Below, piece by piece: positions 17,825-28,017 of a stretch of DNA of 64,000 nt. The notes beneath the pieces are model-generated. The model did no database searches. It saw only the letters and a program-made list of their open reading frames with translations, and had not been told where the DNA came from. Numbering within the stretch: position 1 is the stretch's first letter; every line of letters starts with the position of its first letter. The stretch is from NCBI RefSeq assembly GCF_000383675.1, contig NZ_KB911821.1, positions 620,001 to 684,000 of the forward strand, written 5' to 3'. The stretch is from Terracoccus sp. 273MFTsu3.1. GTDB lineage: Bacteria > Actinomycetota > Actinomycetes > Actinomycetales > Dermatophilaceae. The position numbers and the translations under genes were made by a program.

Positions 17825-18706
17825 TCAGGACAGCGCGGCGATGGCCTCTGCGGTGGCGAGGACCTTGTGCGCGGTGTCGACGTGCAGGCTCTCGATGAGC
17901 CTCCCGTCGAGGGTCACGACGCCCTTGCCCTGGGCCTGCGCGGTCTCGAAGGCCTCGATCACGGCTCGCGCCTGCTGCACCTGCTCGGCGCTCGGCGCAA
18001 AGACCGCGTTGCACGCCTCGACCTGCCCCGGGTGGATCAGCGTCTTGCCGTCGTAGCCCATCTCCCGGCCCTGGTGCGCCTCGGCGAGGAAGCCATCGGC
18101 GTCCTTCACGTCGTTGTAGACGCCGTCGACGACGGCCACCCCGGCGGTCCGCGCCGCGAGGACCGCGAGCTGGAGCGAGGTCTGGATCGCCGCCCGTCCC
18201 GGGGCGAAGCTCGCCCCGAGCTCCTTGTAGAGATCGTTCGTGCCGAGGACGAGACAGCCGAGCCGGTCGGACGCGCGCGCGATCTCCTCCGCGTGCAGCA
18301 CGGCCACCGGCGTCTCGACCATCGCCCAGAGCCGCGTGTGCTCGGGAGCGCCGGCGGCCTCCATCGCGGCGACGAGGCCGCGCACCTCGTCGGCCGACCC
18401 GACCTTGGGCACGACGATCGCGTCCGGTCCGGCCGCGGCTGCCGCCGAGAGGTCGGCGTCGTGCCACTGTGACCCCAGGCCGTTGACCCGGATCGTCAGC
18501 TCCCGTCGGCCGTATTCTCCCGACTGCACTGCGGCACAGGCCTTTTCGCGCGCCTCCTCCTTCGCGTCCGGGGCGACGGCGTCCTCGAGGTCGAGGATGA
18601 GGGCATCGACGGGAAGGGTCTTCGCCTTCTCCAGGGCTCGCTCGTTGGAGCTCGGCATGTAGAGCACGGAGCGACGTGGACGGTATGCGTCGGGCTCGAC
18701 GGGCAC
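17825..18706 (-). CDS. HpcH/HpaI aldolase / CitE-like CoA-ester lyase
   Basis: 293 residues. The GTG at 18706 starts 5 bases after the upstream lyase gene stops, so translation is likely coupled. RRSVLYMPSSNERALEKA, LILDLEDAV (metal-binding Asp/Glu), the arginine in IRVNGLGS and MVETPVAV are CitE/malyl-CoA lyase hallmarks. Relatives cleave or hydrolyse citramalyl-CoA, malyl-CoA or beta-methylmalyl-CoA. Pairing with a second paralogue recalls the malyl-CoA lyase/thioesterase pairs of the ethylmalonyl-CoA pathway (inference). The actual substrate is not determined. Confidence 0.87.
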   Translation of the reverse strand: MPVEPDAYRPRRSVLYMPSSNERALEKAKTLPVDALILDLEDAVAPDAKEEAREKACAAVQSGEYGRRELTIRVNGLGSQWHDADLSAAAAAGPDAIVVPKVGSADEVRGLVAAMEAAGAPEHTRLWAMVETPVAVLHAEEIARASDRLGCLVLGTNDLYKELGASFAPGRAAIQTSLQLAVLAARTAGVAVVDGVYNDVKDADGFLAEAHQGREMGYDGKTLIHPGQVEACNAVFAPSAEQVQQARAVIEAFETAQAQGKGVVTLDGRLIESLHVDTAHKVLATAEAIAALS

Positions 18707-18711
18707 GGCAG

Positions 18712-19785
18712 TCAGCCTTCCTGCGTGGCGGGCTCGCCGGCATACAGCTCGGCGAGCGCGGGGTCGGTCTGGGAGAGACGCTCGGCGAGCTCGACGATGA
18801 CGAGGCACTGCTTGAGGCTGGCGTCGTCCTCCATCTTGCCGTCGAGCATGACGGCGCCCGTGCCGTCGCCCATCGCGGCGACGACGCGGCGCGCGTGGGC
18901 GACGTCCTCGGCGGACGGGCTGAAGACACGCTTGGCGATCTCGATCTGGACGGGGTGGAGCGACCACGTGCCGACGCAGCCGAGCAGGAACGCGTTGCGG
19001 AACTGGTCCTCGCAGGCGACGACGTCCTGGATGTCGCCGAACGGTCCGTAGTAGGGGTAGATCCCGTGCATCGCGCACGCATCGACCATGCGGGCGATCG
19101 TGTAGTGCCAGAGGTCCTGCTGCGCCGTCGCGCGCGCTCCCGTGATGTCGCCGTCGACGGGGTCGGTGCGCACGAGGTAGCCGGGGTGCCCGCCGCCGAC
19201 GCGGGTCGTCTTCATGCGGCGATCGGCGGCGAGGTCGGCGGGACCCAGCGACAGGCCCTGCATGCGCGGCGAGGCGCCGCAGATCTCCTCGACGTTGACC
19301 ATGCCGCGTGCCGTCTCGAGGATCGCGTGCACGAGGATCGGACGGGTCAGCCCCGCCTTCGCCTCGAGCTGGGCGAGGAGTCGGTCGACGTAGTGGATGT
19401 CCTCGGCGCCCTGCACCTTCGGCACCATGACGACGTCGAGCTTGTCGCCGATCTCGGTGACGAGCGTCGTCAGGTCGTCGAGCGCCCACGGGCTGTCGAG
19501 CGCGTTGATGCGCGTCCACAGCTGGGTGTTCTCGCCGAAGTCGGTGGCCCTCGCGATCTCGACGAGGCCGGCGCGGGCCGCCTCCTTGCGGTCGGCCTTG
19601 ACGGCGTCCTCGAGGTTGCCGAGGAGCACGTCGACGGTCCCGACGAGGTCCGGGACCTTGGCCGCCATCTTCGGGTTGCTCGGGTCGAAGAAGTGGATGA
19701 CCCGGGAGGGGCGGGCCGGCACCTGCGTCAGAGGCGTTGGCGCCCCCACCGCGAGCGGCCGGAAGAAGTCCTTGGCGCTGCGCAT
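18712..19785 (-). CDS. CoA-ester lyase of the HpcH/HpaI family (malyl-CoA lyase-like)
   Basis: 357 residues, longer than the CitE paralogue that follows, as is usual for Mcl1-type lyases. [29 protein letters not shown], the [14 protein letters not shown] strand and [15 protein letters not shown] mark a TIM-barrel lyase with Mg2+/acyl-CoA site. The probable reaction is cleavage of (S)-malyl-CoA or beta-methylmalyl-CoA to glyoxylate plus acyl-CoA. The ATG at 19785 has a leaderless TACGTT box 7 bases upstream; the much longer upstream frame is rejected. It forms a two-gene operon with the next gene. Confidence 0.87.
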   Translation of the reverse strand: MRSAKDFFRPLAVGAPTPLTQVPARPSRVIHFFDPSNPKMAAKVPDLVGTVDVLLGNLEDAVKADRKEAARAGLVEIARATDFGENTQLWTRINALDSPWALDDLTTLVTEIGDKLDVVMVPKVQGAEDIHYVDRLLAQLEAKAGLTRPILVHAILETARGMVNVEEICGASPRMQGLSLGPADLAADRRMKTTRVGGGHPGYLVRTDPVDGDITGARATAQQDLWHYTIARMVDACAMHGIYPYYGPFGDIQDVVACEDQFRNAFLLGCVGTWSLHPVQIEIAKRVFSPSAEDVAHARRVVAAMGDGTGAVMLDGKMEDDASLKQCLVIVELAERLSQTDPALAELYAGEPATQEG

Positions 19786-19792
19786 GGGCGTC

Positions 19793-19798
19793 AACGTA
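19793..19798 (-). promoter_or_regulatory. Leaderless -10 box of the CoA lyase operon
   Basis: TACGTT on the minus strand, 7 bases before the ATG. It stands 64 bases from the divergent leaderless box at 19863. Confidence 0.6.
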
Positions 19799-19862
19799 GC
19801 AACGGCCGGACGGCCCGCGTTATGACGACAGTCACGCGCGTCGCCGATGAGGGCGGGATCAC

Positions 19863-19868
19863 TATGGT
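19863..19868 (+). promoter_or_regulatory. Leaderless -10 box with GTG start
   Basis: TATGGT, 6 bases before the GTG at 19875; no ribosome site is visible. Confidence 0.6.
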
Positions 19869-19874
19869 GGCGGT

Positions 19875-20642
19875 GTGACCGAGCGCGCGACCGAGCCTGT
19901 GACCGAGCAGGGCGCAGGGACGAGACCCGGGACGGGGACGGGCACCGAACCGGTGCCGTCCGCGCCAGGACCCTCCTCGCCGTCCGACCCGCAGTCGGAC
20001 CCGCAGTCGGACCCGCCGTCCGACCCGCCGTCGGCAGCGGCCACGGCCTCTGCGACCGCCCTGCTCGGCGAGGCGATGGCGAAGTCCGGTCTGCTCTGGA
20101 TCGAGGTCGCCGACGACCGCACCTGGCCGGCCTGGCACGTGTGGGACGACGGGGCCGCCCTCGTCGTGAGCGGACCGGGCGAGCAGCCACTCCCGTGGCT
20201 GCCCAAGGAGGTCAGGGTGATCCTGCGCAGCAAGGACACCGGGGGTCGCCTGCTCACGGTCCGCGCGCACGTCCACGTCCTCGAGCCCGGCACCCCCGAG
20301 TGGCAGCGCGCCGCCGAGCTGCTCCGCGCATCGCGGCTCAACTCGGTGGACGACTCGCTGACCCGCTGGGCGGCGGAGTGCACCGTCACCGCGCTCGTGC
20401 CCTTCGACAGTCCGCTCGAGTCCCCGGGGGCCTATGCCGCCCACGACCACCGTGAGCCTCCGGCCCGCACCGCGGCGACGACGACGTCGTGGCGCCCGTG
20501 GCACTGGGGTGGGCGCGGTGAGGAGAAGGCCGAGCGCAAGCGCGCGCGTGACGAGGCCAAGGCCGGCAGACGCGCCGCGAAGGAGCGGGCGAAGCTGCGC
20601 AAGAAGCGCCAGCGACGTGGCACCCGTCGCCGCGGACGCTGA
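19875..20642 (+). CDS. Conserved actinobacterial protein with basic C-terminal tail
   Basis: 255 residues, leaderless GTG start. Residues 1-60 are low-complexity and carry a tandem DPQS/DPPS repeat encoded by 12-bp DNA repeats near 19990-20035. The middle (about 70-195) is a folded domain with [22 protein letters not shown] and [24 protein letters not shown]; it looks beta-rich and faintly flavin split-barrel-like, but I do not assign it. The last 50 residues are almost all Lys, Arg, Ala and Glu, suggesting nucleic-acid or membrane contact. It lies directly upstream of the MgtE-N/CBS gene, a conserved pairing in actinobacteria as I recall it. Confidence 0.75.
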   Translation: MTERATEPVTEQGAGTRPGTGTGTEPVPSAPGPSSPSDPQSDPQSDPPSDPPSAAATASATALLGEAMAKSGLLWIEVADDRTWPAWHVWDDGAALVVSGPGEQPLPWLPKEVRVILRSKDTGGRLLTVRAHVHVLEPGTPEWQRAAELLRASRLNSVDDSLTRWAAECTVTALVPFDSPLESPGAYAAHDHREPPARTAATTTSWRPWHWGGRGEEKAERKRARDEAKAGRRAAKERAKLRKKRQRRGTRRRGR

Positions 20643-20647
20643 CCCCA

Positions 20648-20653
20648 TAGCCT
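20648..20653 (+). promoter_or_regulatory. Leaderless -10 box
   Basis: TAGCCT, 6 bases before the ATG at 20660 and just after the preceding stop codon. This gives the MgtE-N/CBS gene its own promoter inside the cluster. Confidence 0.55.
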
Positions 20654-20659
20654 TGGGCC

Positions 20660-21967
20660 ATGAGTGCGAGCACCCGCGTCTTCGTCGCGCGCCTGACCGG
20701 ACTGAGCGTCTTCGACCCGCTCGGTGACCAGGTCGGGCGCGTCCGCGACGTCGTCGTGATGTTCTCGGTCAACCGACCCGAGCCTCGCGTCATCGGCCTC
20801 GTGGTCGAGGTGCCCGGTCGTCGCCGGGTCTTCGTGCCGATGACCCGGGTCACCTCGATCGATGCCGGCGCCGTCATCACGACCGGCCTGGTCAACATGC
20901 GCCGCTTCGAGCAGCGCACCAACGAGGTGCTCGTCGCCGCCGAGCTGTTCGACCGCACCGTTCGCGTCACGACGGCCGAGGCCGTCGAGGCCGGTTTCGC
21001 CGACTCGCTCGTCGAGGACCTCGCCATCGAGCAGGGACCGCGGCGCGACTGGATCGGCACCCGGGTCTTCGTCCGGCAGGCGCCGGCCGGGGTCTCGTCG
21101 GCGTCCAAGGCGATGTCCCGGCTCACGCGTCGCCGGTCGGGCAAGACGATGCTCGTCGACATCCGCGACGTCGTCGGCCTCCACGAGCAGGCGGGCGCCC
21201 AGAGCGCCGAGCGTCTCCTCGAGACCTACGACGACCTCAAGGTCGCCGACCTCGCCGAGGTCATCCACGACCTCAACCCCAAGCGCCGGGCCGAGGTGGC
21301 CGCCGCCCTCGACGACGAGCGCCTCGCCGACGTCCTCGAGGAGCTGCCGGAGGACGACCAGGTCGAGATCCTCGCCGGCCTGGCCAACGAGCGCGCGGCC
21401 GACGTCCTCGAGGCCATGGAGCCCGACGACGCCGCCGACCTGCTCGCCGACCTGCCGCCCGAGCAGGCCGAGGAGCTGCTCCAGCTCATGGAGCCCGACG
21501 AGGCCGCTCCCCTGCGTCGTCTGCTCGCGTACGACGAGAAGACCGCCGGAGGCATGATGACGACCGAGCCCGTCATCCTCGGTCCCGAGGCGACGATCGC
21601 CGAGGCGCTCGCGACCGTGCGCCGCGAGGAGCTCGCCCCCGCGCTCGCGTCGATGGTCTACGTCTGCCGCCCGCCGCTCGAGGCGCCGACCGGCCGCTAC
21701 CTCGGCCTCGTCCACATCCAGCGCCTGCTGCGCGAGCCGCCGCACGGCGCCGTGGGGTCGATCATCGACAAGGAGATCGAGCCCGTCGTGGCCACCGCGT
21801 CGCTCGAGACCGTGACGCGCACCCTCGCGACCTACAACCTCGTCTCGCTACCCGTCGTCGACGACGACGGACGCCTCATCGGAGCGGTCACCGTCGACGA
21901 CGTGCTCGACCACATCCTCCCGGAGGACTGGCGTGAGGAGCGGCACGAGCTGGGGGTGAAGCCGTGA
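20660..21967 (+). CDS. Soluble PRC-barrel / MgtE-N / CBS-domain protein
   Basis: 435 residues. The N-terminal 100 residues resemble a PRC barrel (VFDPLGDQVGRVRDVVV). Then come the superhelical MgtE N-terminal repeats (about 200-300: DLNPKRRAEVAAALDDERLADVLEELPEDDQ and similar) and a CBS pair (about 300-430: GGMMTTEPV ... SLPVVDDDGRLIGAVTVDDVLD). It is the cytosolic Mg2+-sensing part of the MgtE transporter with no transmembrane pore domain, so it is probably a Mg2+/nucleotide sensor, not a channel. It overlaps the following DUF1003 membrane protein gene by 4 bases, which suggests a joint complex. Confidence 0.87.
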   Translation: MSASTRVFVARLTGLSVFDPLGDQVGRVRDVVVMFSVNRPEPRVIGLVVEVPGRRRVFVPMTRVTSIDAGAVITTGLVNMRRFEQRTNEVLVAAELFDRTVRVTTAEAVEAGFADSLVEDLAIEQGPRRDWIGTRVFVRQAPAGVSSASKAMSRLTRRRSGKTMLVDIRDVVGLHEQAGAQSAERLLETYDDLKVADLAEVIHDLNPKRRAEVAAALDDERLADVLEELPEDDQVEILAGLANERAADVLEAMEPDDAADLLADLPPEQAEELLQLMEPDEAAPLRRLLAYDEKTAGGMMTTEPVILGPEATIAEALATVRREELAPALASMVYVCRPPLEAPTGRYLGLVHIQRLLREPPHGAVGSIIDKEIEPVVATASLETVTRTLATYNLVSLPVVDDDGRLIGAVTVDDVLDHILPEDWREERHELGVKP

Positions 21968-22518
21968 GCGAGCGCGCCGAGCGTCGTCCTGGCCCCCGGG
22001 CCGTCCGTGGAGACAAGCTCGACCAGCCCCAGGAGAAGCGCGCCCGGGTCCTGCCGCGGATCACCCTGACCCAGGAGGCCTTCGGCGTCCTGTCCGAGCA
22101 GTTCGCCCGCTTCATGGGCACGGCCCAGTTCCTCATCGGGATGACGGTCTTCGTCGCCGCGTGGATCGCCTGGAACGTCCTCGCGCCGCCGGCGCTCGTC
22201 TTCGACGAGTTCCCGTTCATCTTCCTGACGCTCATGCTGAGCTTGCAGGCGTCGTATGCCGCGCCACTCATCCTGCTCGCGCAGAACCGTCAGGCCGACC
22301 GCGACCGCGTCGCCCTCGAGCAGGACCGGGCCCGCGACGAGCGCAACCTCGCCGACACCGAGTTCCTGACCCGCGAGGTGGCCTCGCTGCGCCTCGCCCT
22401 GCGTGAGCAGGCCACGCGTGACTTCGTGCGCTCCGAGCTGCGTTCGCTGCTCGAGGAGATGGAGGACCGCGGGTTCGTCCGCGGCGCCGACGACGAGCCC
22501 AGGGACAACCGGCACTGA
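21964..22518 (+). CDS. DUF1003 membrane protein
   Basis: 184 residues, GTG start overlapping the previous stop (GTGA). Two hydrophobic helices at about 55-75 and 85-105 (FLIGMTVFVAAWIAWNVL and FIFLTLMLSLQASYAAPLILL) enclose the DUF1003 signature. A charged coiled-coil-like tail follows (QNRQADRDRVALEQDRARDE ...). The function is unknown. The tight overlap with the MgtE-N/CBS sensor suggests it supplies the membrane partner. Confidence 0.85.
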   Translation: MSERAERRPGPRAVRGDKLDQPQEKRARVLPRITLTQEAFGVLSEQFARFMGTAQFLIGMTVFVAAWIAWNVLAPPALVFDEFPFIFLTLMLSLQASYAAPLILLAQNRQADRDRVALEQDRARDERNLADTEFLTREVASLRLALREQATRDFVRSELRSLLEEMEDRGFVRGADDEPRDNRH

Positions 22519-22568
22519 CCGTGAGCGAGCGCACCCCGGCCGTGGTCGGGGGGCCCGGCAGGGCGGCA

Positions 22569-22574
22569 TACGAT
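22569..22574 (+). promoter_or_regulatory. Leaderless -10 box of mrp
   Basis: TACGAT, 7 bases before the ATG at 22582. It overlaps a CGGCATAC octamer (22564-22571) and the in-frame ATG at 22573, which is therefore unlikely to be the start. Confidence 0.6.
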
Positions 22575-22581
22575 GGAACAC

Positions 22582-23724
22582 ATGTCTGTCGCCGCACTGC
22601 CCAGCCGTGACGCCATGCTCACGGCGCTGTCGAAGGTCAACGACCCCGAGATCCGCAAGCCGATCACCGAGCTCGGCATGGTCAAGTCGGTCGAGATCGA
22701 CGACGCCGGCAAGGTCGACCTCGCGATCTTCCTCACCGTCTCCGGCTGCCCCATGAAGGAGACGCTCACCAGGGACTCGAGCAACGCGCTCCTCGCCCTC
22801 GACGGCGTGACCTCGGTCGAGGTCGAGCTCGACGTCATGAGCGACGAGCAGCGCGCCGAGCTGCGCTCGCAGCTGCGTGGCGGCGCCCCGGAGAAGGAGA
22901 TCCCCTTCGCCAAGCCCAACAGCCTGACGCGGGTGTATGCCGTCGCCTCCGGCAAGGGCGGCGTCGGCAAGTCGTCGGTGACCGTCAACCTCGCCGCGGC
23001 GATGGCCGCGCAGGGCCTGCGGGTGGGCGTCGTCGACGCCGACGTCTACGGCTTCTCGGTGCCGCGCATGCTCGGCGTCGAGCAGCGACCGACCCAGGTC
23101 GACGACATGATCCTGCCGCCCATCAGCCACGACGTGAAGGTCATCTCGATCGGCATGTTCGTGCCCGGCAACCAGCCCGTCGTGTGGCGTGGCCCGATGC
23201 TGCACCGCGCCCTCCAGCAGTTCCTCGGCGACGTCTTCTGGGGCGACCTCGACGTCCTCCTGCTCGACCTGCCGCCCGGCACCGGCGACATCGCGATCTC
23301 GGTCGCGCAGCTCATCCCGACGGCCGAGATCCTCGTCGTGACGACCCCGCAGCAGGCCGCCGCCGAGGTGGCCGAGCGGGCCGGCTCGATCGCACTGCAG
23401 ACCCACCAGCGGGTCGTCGGCGTCATCGAGAACATGAGCTGGCTCGAGCTGCCGGACGGCACCCGCCAGGAGATCTTCGGATCCGGCGGCGGGCAGGCGG
23501 TCGCCGACTCGCTGACCAAGAGCATCGGCGCCCCGGTCGAGCTGCTCGGCCAGATCCCTCTCGACACGCGCCTGCGCGAGGGCGGCGACAACGGCACGCC
23601 GGTCGTGCTCGGCGATCCCGACACCGCTGCTGCCGTCGCGCTGCGCGGCATCGCCCGCAGCCTCGGCTCGCGCGCCCGCGGCCTCGCCGGCCGGTCGCTC
23701 GGCCTCACTCCCGCCGGCCGCTGA
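22582..23724 (+). CDS. mrp: Mrp/ApbC-type P-loop ATPase, iron-sulfur cluster carrier family
   Basis: 380 residues. Residues 10-95 form a MIP18/DUF59 domain (NDPEIRKPITELGM, SGCPMKETL). The P-loop GKGGVGKSS is at 124-132, with DADVYGFSVPRM and DLPPGTGDIAI behind it. The family transfers Fe-S clusters or supports their assembly. In the region where E. coli Mrp has its CxxC, this protein reads IENMSWLELPDGTRQEIFG with no cysteine; as I recall, M. tuberculosis Mrp also lacks it. It ends towards the ABC exporter genes, with a palindrome pair between. Confidence 0.92.
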   Translation: MSVAALPSRDAMLTALSKVNDPEIRKPITELGMVKSVEIDDAGKVDLAIFLTVSGCPMKETLTRDSSNALLALDGVTSVEVELDVMSDEQRAELRSQLRGGAPEKEIPFAKPNSLTRVYAVASGKGGVGKSSVTVNLAAAMAAQGLRVGVVDADVYGFSVPRMLGVEQRPTQVDDMILPPISHDVKVISIGMFVPGNQPVVWRGPMLHRALQQFLGDVFWGDLDVLLLDLPPGTGDIAISVAQLIPTAEILVVTTPQQAAAEVAERAGSIALQTHQRVVGVIENMSWLELPDGTRQEIFGSGGGQAVADSLTKSIGAPVELLGQIPLDTRLREGGDNGTPVVLGDPDTAAAVALRGIARSLGSRARGLAGRSLGLTPAGR

Positions 23725-23787
23725 CCGACGCATCGGCCGAGGCTGACAACCAGAGACCGGACGACCCCCGGCCCCCTCGCTTCGCCG

Positions 23788-23855
23788 TCGAACGCCGCGT
23801 TCGGTGGCGAAGGCGCTGCTCGACCAGGGAGCTCGCGACCGAACGCGGCGTTCGA
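23788..23855. repeat. Second pair of CGAACGC-type palindromes
   Basis: TCGAACGCCGCGTTCGGT at 23788-23805 and its exact reverse complement at 23838-23855, in the convergent gap between mrp and the ABC exporter. Core and spacing match the pair at 154-223 closely. Confidence 0.8.
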
Positions 23856-23911
23856 CGAGGTGCTCGCCCGGGGACGCGGCGACGGGCGGGTTCGTGGGCG
23901 GCTGACTCGGG

Positions 23912-25737
<1,826 letters not shown>

Positions 25738-25741
<4 letters not shown>

Positions 25742-27555
25742 GCCCGCACCTCCTCGTTCGCGTCGCGGGCGTGGTCGTCGGAGCCGGGCGCGTCCGTCTC
25801 GTCGAAGGCGTCGGCCGCGAGCAGCTCGCGGTAGGCCGGCACGCCATCGAGCAGCTCGCGATGGGTGCCGACGTGGGTGATGGTGCCGTGCTCGAGAAGG
25901 GCGACCCGGTCGGCGAGCATGACGGTCGACGCACGGTGGGCCACGACGAGACCGGTGGTCTCGGACAGCACCCGCGAGAGCGCCTCCTCGACGAGCTTCT
26001 CGGTGTGCACGTCGAGGGCGGAGAGGGTGTCGTCGAGGACGAGGACGGCAGGGCGCGAGAGCACGGCTCGGGCCAGGGCGAGCCGCTGTCGCTGACCGCC
26101 GGAGAGCGACAGCCCCTGCTCGCCGATGCGGGTGTCGAGGCCCCAGGGGAGGTCGTGGACGAAGCCGGCCTGGGCGATCTCGAGGGCCGCGAGCACGTCG
26201 TCGTCGGGGGCGTCGGCACGGCCGAGGGTGACGTTCTCGCGAGCGCTCATCGAGAAGAGCGTCGGCTCCTCGAAGGCGGTCGCGACGAGGCTGCGCAGCG
26301 CGGCGAGGTCGAGGTCGCGCACGTCGACGCCGTCGATGGTGATGCGCCCTCCGCAGACGTCGAACAGGCGTGGGACGAGCGCGGTGAGGGCGGTCTTGCC
26401 CGAGCCGGTGGCGCCGACGAGCGCGAGGGTCTCGCCGGGCGCGACGTCGAGGTTGACGTCGCGCAGCACGGGCTGGTCGGGCGCGTCGGGGAAGGCGAAG
26501 TCGACGTGCTCGAAGCGCAGGTGCCCGCGGCGCGCAGCGACCTCGTGCGGGCCCGAGACGATGTCGGGCTCGGTGTCGAAGATCTCGAGGACGCGCGCGG
26601 CCGCGGTCATCGCCTCCTGCGCCATCGCGAGGATGACGCCGAGGGAGGACACGGGCCACACGAGCGAGAGCATCAGGGTGATGAACGCGACGAGCTCGCC
26701 CGGCGTCAGGTCACCGTGGCCGACGCCGATGGCGCCGAGCAGGAGCACGACGACCACGGCGAGGTTGGGGATGACCTCGAGGAAGGTCCAGAACTTCGCC
26801 GACAGGCGGACCTTGGCGAGGCTCGTCGCGCGCAGCTCGAGCGCTGCGTCGTCGTAGCGCCGGGCCATGTGGTCGCTGCGACCGAACGACTTGATGACGC
26901 GGATGCCGACCGCGCCCTCCTCCGCCTGCGTCGCGAGGTCGCCCTGCTGGTCCTGGACGCGACGGGAGACGACGACGTAGGCCTTCTCGAAGCGCATCGA
27001 GAGCCAGATGATCGGCGCCGCCGTCGCGGCGACGACGAGCCCGAGCGGCCAGTACATCGTCAGGAGCACGATCGTGACGGCCGTGACCTGCAGGACGTTG
27101 ACGACGAGGAAGAGCAGGCCGAACCCGCTGAACCGACGGATGGCCGAGAGGTCGGTCGTCGCGCGGGAGAGCAGCTGCCCCGACTGCCACCGGGTGTGGA
27201 AGCTCATCGGCAGCGCCTGGAGGCGCTCGTAGAGGTCGCGGCGCAGCTCCGTCTCGAGCCCGAGCACGGCGTTGGACTGGACCCACCGCCGCACGAAGAT
27301 GAGGACGGCCTCGAGCACCCCGAGGCCGAGGGCGAGCAGGCCGAGAGGCAGCACCGGCGCGAGCTCGTGCCGCGTGATCGGCCCGTCGATGATGGCTCGC
27401 GTCACGAGCGGGATGGCGATGGAGAGGCCGACGCCGGCGAGCGACGCGGCGAACATGACGACGAGGGCCCAGCGGTGCGGGCGCAGGTAGCCGCGCAGGC
27501 GCCAGAGGGACCGGACGGAGGCGGGCGGTTGAGAGGCAGGATCAGCAGGCATCAA
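25738..27555 (-). CDS. ABC exporter half-transporter (degenerate NBD partner)
   Basis: 605 residues with a membrane domain at about 25-310. The NBD has Walker A GATGSGKT, a full signature LSLSGGQRQR and Walker B VLVLDDTLSALD, in which Asp replaces the catalytic Glu. Together with the LSAGQ variant of its partner this makes one degenerate ATP site, as in heterodimeric exporters such as TM287/288. The start may be the TTG at 27555, which has a leaderless TATCGT box 6 bases upstream, or the ATG at 27552. Confidence 0.9.
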
Positions 27556-27561
27556 GGAGTG

Positions 27562-27567
27562 ACGATA
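27562..27567 (-). promoter_or_regulatory. Leaderless -10 box of the ABC exporter operon
   Basis: TATCGT on the minus strand, 6 bases before the TTG at 27555. Confidence 0.5.
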
Positions 27568-27605
27568 ACCCCGACCGCCGACAGAGATACCTCTGGGTCA
27601 GAGAT

Positions 27606-27962
27606 TCACGTCGCTTCGCTGTCCCAGGGCGTCGGGACCGACGGGTCGTGGCCGCGCGGCGTGCTCACGGGCTTGTCGACGACGGGCGACGGCTGGTCGT
27701 CCTCGTCAGGTGGCGCGGAGAGCGCGTCCCGCACGATCTTGCGCGGGTCGTACTGGCGCGGGTCGTAGGCCCGCCAGTCGACGTCGGAGAACTCCGGCCC
27801 CATCTCGTCCTTGAGCTGCTGCTTGGCCCGGTCGGCCATGCCGCGAGCCTGGCGGACGAACTTGCCGAACTTGGCGGCGTACTCGGGCAGGCGCTCCGGA
27901 CCCAGGATGAGGATCGCGAGCAGACCGAGCAGGAGCAGCTCCCACCCGTTGATGTCGAACAC
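27606..27962 (-). CDS. tatB: Sec-independent translocase subunit TatB
   Basis: 118 residues, GTG start. A short N-terminus, one membrane helix (ELLLLGLLAILILG, about 8-21), the GPERLPEY hinge and a long amphipathic helix with a charged tail are the TatA/B plan; length and ERLPEYAAKFGKFVRQAR favour TatB. TatB receives twin-arginine precursors together with TatC. Clients in this window probably include the Tat-signal proteins at 12320 and 15949. It lies 55 bases downstream of htrA, as in other actinobacteria. Confidence 0.9.
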   Translation of the reverse strand: MFDINGWELLLLGLLAILILGPERLPEYAAKFGKFVRQARGMADRAKQQLKDEMGPEFSDVDWRAYDPRQYDPRKIVRDALSAPPDEDDQPSPVVDKPVSTPRGHDPSVPTPWDSEAT

Positions 27963-28017
27963 AGTCCCTCGCTTCCACGCGTACCGGCTGCGCCATCCTA
28001 CGGTGGCGACCGGGGAG

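Noticed and set aside
20660-21967. Full MgtE magnesium transporter
   Set aside because: The membrane domain is absent and the frame ends right after the CBS pair.
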